Positions 30,609-33,011 of a stretch of DNA of 33,011 nucleotides are shown here, piece by piece (the stretch's first letter is position 1; the number at the start of each line of letters is the position of its first letter). This stretch comes from Mycobacterium helveticum (GTDB taxonomy: Bacteria > Actinomycetota > Actinomycetes > Mycobacteriales > Mycobacteriaceae): contig NZ_VMQU01000057.1 in the NCBI RefSeq assembly GCF_007714205.1, positions 1 through 33,011 on the forward strand, read 5' to 3'. A program made the translations under genes and the position numbers. The notes below the pieces were generated by a model. The model saw only the letters and a list, made by a program, of their open reading frames with translations. It was not told the origin of the DNA and made no database searches.

Positions 30609-31640
30609 GGCGATAGGGAACGGCCAGGGATTGAACTTGCAGGTCTTGCCGTCCGCTTTGACGAAGTCGGGGTCGAACGGGGCGGCGTCGTCGTCCGAGG
30701 TGGAGAACGTCTGCTGCATCATCACCGGGGCCAGACCGCCCTGCTGGTCGCAGGGCTGATGACGCTCGTACCCGATGGCGTGACCGACCTCGTGGTTGAT
30801 CACATATTGGCGGTAGGAACCGACGTCCCCCTGGAACGGGACGGCGCCGCGCACCCAGCGCGCCTCGTTGATGAACACCCGGGACTGCCGGTCCGGCCCG
30901 AACGCCGGGTTGTAGCACGACGTCTCCAACTGGAATTCGTAGCCGCACCCCTCCCGCACGGTGACCGGCGACACCAGCGAAATCCGGAAGTCGGGGTTGC
31001 CCCCGCTGGTCGCGTCCACCCGCATGAACGCGAACTTGGGGTCGTGCGTCCAGCCCTTGGGGTTGGCCAGCGTCTGGTCAACCATCTCGGCGAACGCGTC
31101 GTCCCCGCCGAACATGGCGGGGTCGAGGCCGTTCTCGACCTCGACGGTGTACCTGAACACCTTGGCGGTGCCGCGGCCGACCTGCGGCGTCGTGCCGGGA
31201 ACGACGCGGTAGGTCTTGTCGCCCGCCTCGGTGAACGGGCCGCCGGCCGGCAGCATCCCGGCCGGCAGGTTGGCGTCGAACGCGGCCAGCCCGCGCGGCG
31301 GCGCGTCCAGGATCACGGTGCCCACCGTGCCGATGGCCGGCGATTCCTGGGCGGGCTGGCCGGCCGCGGGCTTCGGCGCGGCCGTGCCGGTCACCGTCTG
31401 GTAGATCACCACCGCGGTCAGCACCACCAGAACCGGCAGCGCGTAAGCCCGCCAGCCGTAGGTCGACACGAACTTTCCCAGCCAGGTCCGCTTGCGCCAA
31501 CGACGTGGGCGGTCGCGGTCGGCCCGGGGCCGGCCGGCGCTGCGGTCGATCGGGTCGCGCAGCGCCCGCAGCGGCTCGCGCCACTCGTCGCGCACCACCG
31601 GAATCCGGCCAGTGCCGCCTACGGGCCGCTCCGACGTCAT
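30606..31640 (-). CDS. DUF3152 membrane protein with zincin motif (Rv3207c-like)
   Basis: A 344-residue protein with a basic cytoplasmic N terminus (about 60 residues, rich in Arg), one membrane helix (about 64-82, ALPVLVVLTAVVIYQTV) and a large extracytoplasmic domain. Near the C terminus lies HEVGHAIGYERH (283-294), a complete HExxHxxGxxH zinc-metallopeptidase motif, with cysteines nearby (QPC, KTCKF, SCYN) that may form disulfides. The family (DUF3152) is restricted to actinobacteria and has no proven activity as far as I know, but a secreted metalloprotease is the natural inference. The M. tuberculosis counterpart is annotated shorter, without part of the N-terminal tail. Confidence 0.85.
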   Translation of the reverse strand: MTSERPVGGTGRIPVVRDEWREPLRALRDPIDRSAGRPRADRDRPRRWRKRTWLGKFVSTYGWRAYALPVLVVLTAVVIYQTVTGTAAPKPAAGQPAQESPAIGTVGTVILDAPPRGLAAFDANLPAGMLPAGGPFTEAGDKTYRVVPGTTPQVGRGTAKVFRYTVEVENGLDPAMFGGDDAFAEMVDQTLANPKGWTHDPKFAFMRVDATSGGNPDFRISLVSPVTVREGCGYEFQLETSCYNPAFGPDRQSRVFINEARWVRGAVPFQGDVGSYRQYVINHEVGHAIGYERHQPCDQQGGLAPVMMQQTFSTSDDDAAPFDPDFVKADGKTCKFNPWPFPIA

Positions 31641-31745
31641 TTTCCCAGGATGACACAGGTGGCACCGGGGGCGTTCCCGGCGCGCCCGAATGCCCCGCGC
31701 GACGCCCCTGCCTGCCGGCGCCGACGGCGACGGCGGTCGCGGCGG

Positions 31746-31805
31746 CCCCGCGGGTAGTCCCGCCGGTAGTCACGCCGGTAGTCCCGCGGGTAGGCCCGCG
31801 GGTAG
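31746..31805. repeat. Five 12-bp tandem repeats between the DUF3152 and TetR genes
   Basis: Five units of the type TCCCGCGGGTAG (variants CCCCGCGGGTAG, TCCCGCCGGTAG, TCACGCCGGTAG, TCCCGCGGGTAG, GCCCGCGGGTAG) are joined head to tail. Three contain the palindrome CCCGCGGG. The array lies between two divergent genes, 106 bases before the DUF3152 start and 79 bases before the TetR start. Confidence 0.9.
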
Positions 31806-31883
31806 TAAGGTCAGTTGCCACGAGCGGGATGCGGCCGGCGCCGGCGGTAAGGGGCCGGCAGCAAACAATCAGATGGGGACTCG

Positions 31884-32567
31884 ATGAGCGATCTCACCAG
31901 GGCGGCGCGGCGTGCCGTCAAGACGGGTGACCGCGCTCGGCCGGGAGAGCAAGCCGCACCCTCGATCCGTCGTGGCAACCGGTTGCCACGCGACGAGCGC
32001 CGCGGCCAGCTGCTGATCGTCGCCAGCGACGTCTTCGTCAACCGCGGCTTCCACGCGGCCGGCATGGACGAGATAGCGGATCGGGCCGGGGTGAGCAAAC
32101 CGGTTCTCTATCAACACTTTTCGAGCAAACTCGAGTTGTATCTGGCGGTGCTGAACCGGCACGTCGACAAGCTCGTCTCCGGCGTGCAGGAGGCGCTGCG
32201 GGCCACCACCGACAACCGCGAGCGGCTACACGCGGCAGTGCAGGCGTTCTTCGATTTCATCGAGCACGACAGCCAGGGCTACCGGCTGATCTTCGAGAAC
32301 GACTACGTGACCGAACCCGAGGTCGCCGCGCAGGTGCGGGTCGCCACCGAGTCCTGCACCGACGCCGTGTTCGCGCTGATCAGCGCCGATTCGGGGCTGG
32401 ACCCGCACCGCGCCCGGATGATCGCGGTGGGGCTGGTCGGCATCAGCGTGGACTGCGCCCGATACTGGCTGGACTCCGACCGTCCGATCTCCAAGGTCGA
32501 CGCCGTCGAGGGCACGGTTCAGTTCGCCTGGGGCGGGCTGTCGCACGTGCCGCTCACTCGTTCTTAG
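31884..32567 (+). CDS. TetR-family transcriptional regulator (Rv3208-like)
   Basis: A 227-residue regulator. After a basic, probably flexible N terminus (~35 residues, RRGNRLPRDERRGQ), the DNA-binding domain runs to about residue 90: QLLIVASDVFVNRGFHAAGMDEIADRAGVSKPVLYQHFSSKLELYLAVL, a canonical TetR helix-turn-helix. The ligand domain is alpha-helical (FFDFIEHDSQGYRLIFENDYVTEPEV...), conserved with mycobacterial Rv3208. A perfect 20-bp palindrome lies within its first 40 codons and a half-site upstream of the start, suggesting autoregulation. The ATG at 31884 has only a weak GGGGA ribosome site. The stop overlaps the convergent DUF3107 gene by 14 bases. Confidence 0.9.
   Translation: MSDLTRAARRAVKTGDRARPGEQAAPSIRRGNRLPRDERRGQLLIVASDVFVNRGFHAAGMDEIADRAGVSKPVLYQHFSSKLELYLAVLNRHVDKLVSGVQEALRATTDNRERLHAAVQAFFDFIEHDSQGYRLIFENDYVTEPEVAAQVRVATESCTDAVFALISADSGLDPHRARMIAVGLVGISVDCARYWLDSDRPISKVDAVEGTVQFAWGGLSHVPLTRS
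31972..31991. promoter_or_regulatory. 20-bp perfect palindrome within the TetR gene, candidate operator
   Basis: CGTGGCAACCGGTTGCCACG is fully self-complementary and lies 88-107 bases inside the regulator gene, at codons for RGNRLPR. The half-site GTTGCCAC appears again upstream of the start at 31814-31821. TetR proteins bind inverted repeats of this length, so autoregulatory binding is plausible but unproven. Confidence 0.5.
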
Positions 32568-32829
32568 CGGCCTTCCCGGTGGCCCGCGCGGCCGCGGTTT
32601 CGGCACCGATCCCGAAGCCGACGCGGCGGGCGTCGGCGGCACCGATCTCGACGTAGGCGATCTTGCCCGTGTGGATCAGGAAACGGCGGCCCTTCTCGTC
32701 GCTGAGGGCCAGCAGGCCCGAGCCTTCGCGCAGCGCGGCGGCGACGAGTTCTTCGACTTCTTCGGGGGTCTGCCCACTGGGGAAGACCAGCTCGCGCGGA
32801 CTGTCCGTGATACCGATCTTGACCTCCAC
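32554..32829 (-). CDS. TB9.4: DUF3107 protein (TB9.4-like)
   Basis: A 91-residue protein from the GTG at 32829 (VEVKIGITDSPRELVF), matching the start used for mycobacterial TB9.4 (90 aa). The small beta-rich fold includes LVFPSGQTPEEVEELVAAAL, RRFLIHTGKIAYVEIG and an Ala/Lys-rich tail. DUF3107 proteins are actinobacterial, ATP-binding-like in annotation only, and of unknown function; TB9.4 is known as a protein seen in M. tuberculosis culture filtrate. An upstream in-frame extension to 32934 lacks similarity. The 14-bp overlap with the TetR stop is convergent. Confidence 0.85.
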   Translation of the reverse strand: MEVKIGITDSPRELVFPSGQTPEEVEELVAAALREGSGLLALSDEKGRRFLIHTGKIAYVEIGAADARRVGFGIGAETAAARATGKAAKNE

Positions 32830-33011
32830 GTGGGGCCCCTTCCGTAGGTCGTGCTGTCGCAGACGTGTCAGCCTGCAGGCTAGTGGACGCGCCGGGGTGC
32901 CCCCGCACGCCGGGTGGACAACCCACCCGGACAACCCACCCCGATAACCCCCCCCGATAAACGCGCATAAAGATTTGGTTGGAACATCTGAAACCCCAGC
33001 CCGCGCCCCCC
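32830..33011. other. Leader/promoter region of the DUF3107 gene with tandem repeats
   Basis: No gene is seen. A ~13-bp repeat (GGACAACCCACCC at 32916-32928, again from 32929, then GATAACCCCCCC-like copies to about 32960) precedes an AT-richer stretch GATAAACGCGCATAAAGATTTGG (about 32955-32977), where the minus-strand promoter probably lies. The window ends in GC-rich sequence with no recognisable coding. Confidence 0.4.

Noticed and set aside
32830..32934. N-terminal extension of the DUF3107 protein
   Set aside because: The extra residues are not similar to known orthologues, which start at the GTG giving VEVKIGITDS.
1..33011. CRISPR arrays, complete insertion sequences and rRNA genes
   Set aside because: No regularly spaced long repeats, no transposase with terminal inverted repeats and no rRNA sequence were seen; all repeats found are short tandem arrays.

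Overview
The window comes from a high-GC actinobacterium. From about 7.0 kb to the right end the gene order matches, gene for gene, the block known in Mycobacterium tuberculosis as Rv3193c to Rv3208A. Protein sequences, GTG starts and the adnAB, whiB7, uvrD2 and mrx1 order point to a slow-growing Mycobacterium, possibly of the M. avium complex. The species is an inference.

Left part (1-6.2 kb): the end of a decayed mobile island. It holds the tail of an unrecognised winged-helix protein (1-276) and a zinc-ribbon protein (367-774). A 340-base gap follows with three 10-bp direct repeats and AT-rich sequence. Then comes a tightly coupled replication/excision module: a 28-aa leader ORF, a helix-turn-helix plus zinc-ribbon protein with strong DNA hairpins inside its gene, and a small excisionase. 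The integrase is broken by a ~680-bp piece of another gene. Next are a HigB/HigA toxin-antitoxin pair under a perfect palindromic operator, and an overlapping two-gene operon of unknown function (an alpha-helical soluble protein, then a two-helix membrane protein). The island abuts an initiator tRNA-Met on the minus strand, with a clear promoter and terminator; the tRNA is a plausible attachment site, but no second copy of its 3' end is visible here.

Middle part (6.5-20.4 kb): a frameshifted glycosyltransferase remnant; a large UPF0182 membrane protein and a membrane PDZ/Lon-like protease, both minus strand; a plus-strand cluster of a DUF2342 metalloprotease-like protein, a ThiF/cyclodehydratase-like four-cysteine protein and an ABC1/UbiB kinase; whiB7 with its long leader, small upstream ORF and AT-rich promoter; uvrD2; mycoredoxin; then nudC coupled to a K+-channel/RCK protein.

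Right part (20.4-33.0 kb): adnB and adnA (overlapping by 4 nt) encode the double-strand-break resection helicase-nuclease. Divergent from them are a small acidic protein, lipV and an alkyltransferase-like DNA repair protein. After these come a TIGR02569 protein, moeZ/moeB1 (sulfur carrier activation), a DUF3152 membrane zincin-like protein, a TetR regulator with a 20-bp palindrome inside its own gene, and a DUF3107 (TB9.4-like) protein. DNA repair (uvrD2, adnAB, ATL) and redox or stress functions (mrx1, nudC, whiB7) dominate. Short tandem repeats of 9-15 bp sit repeatedly at gene ends and in intergenic spacers.
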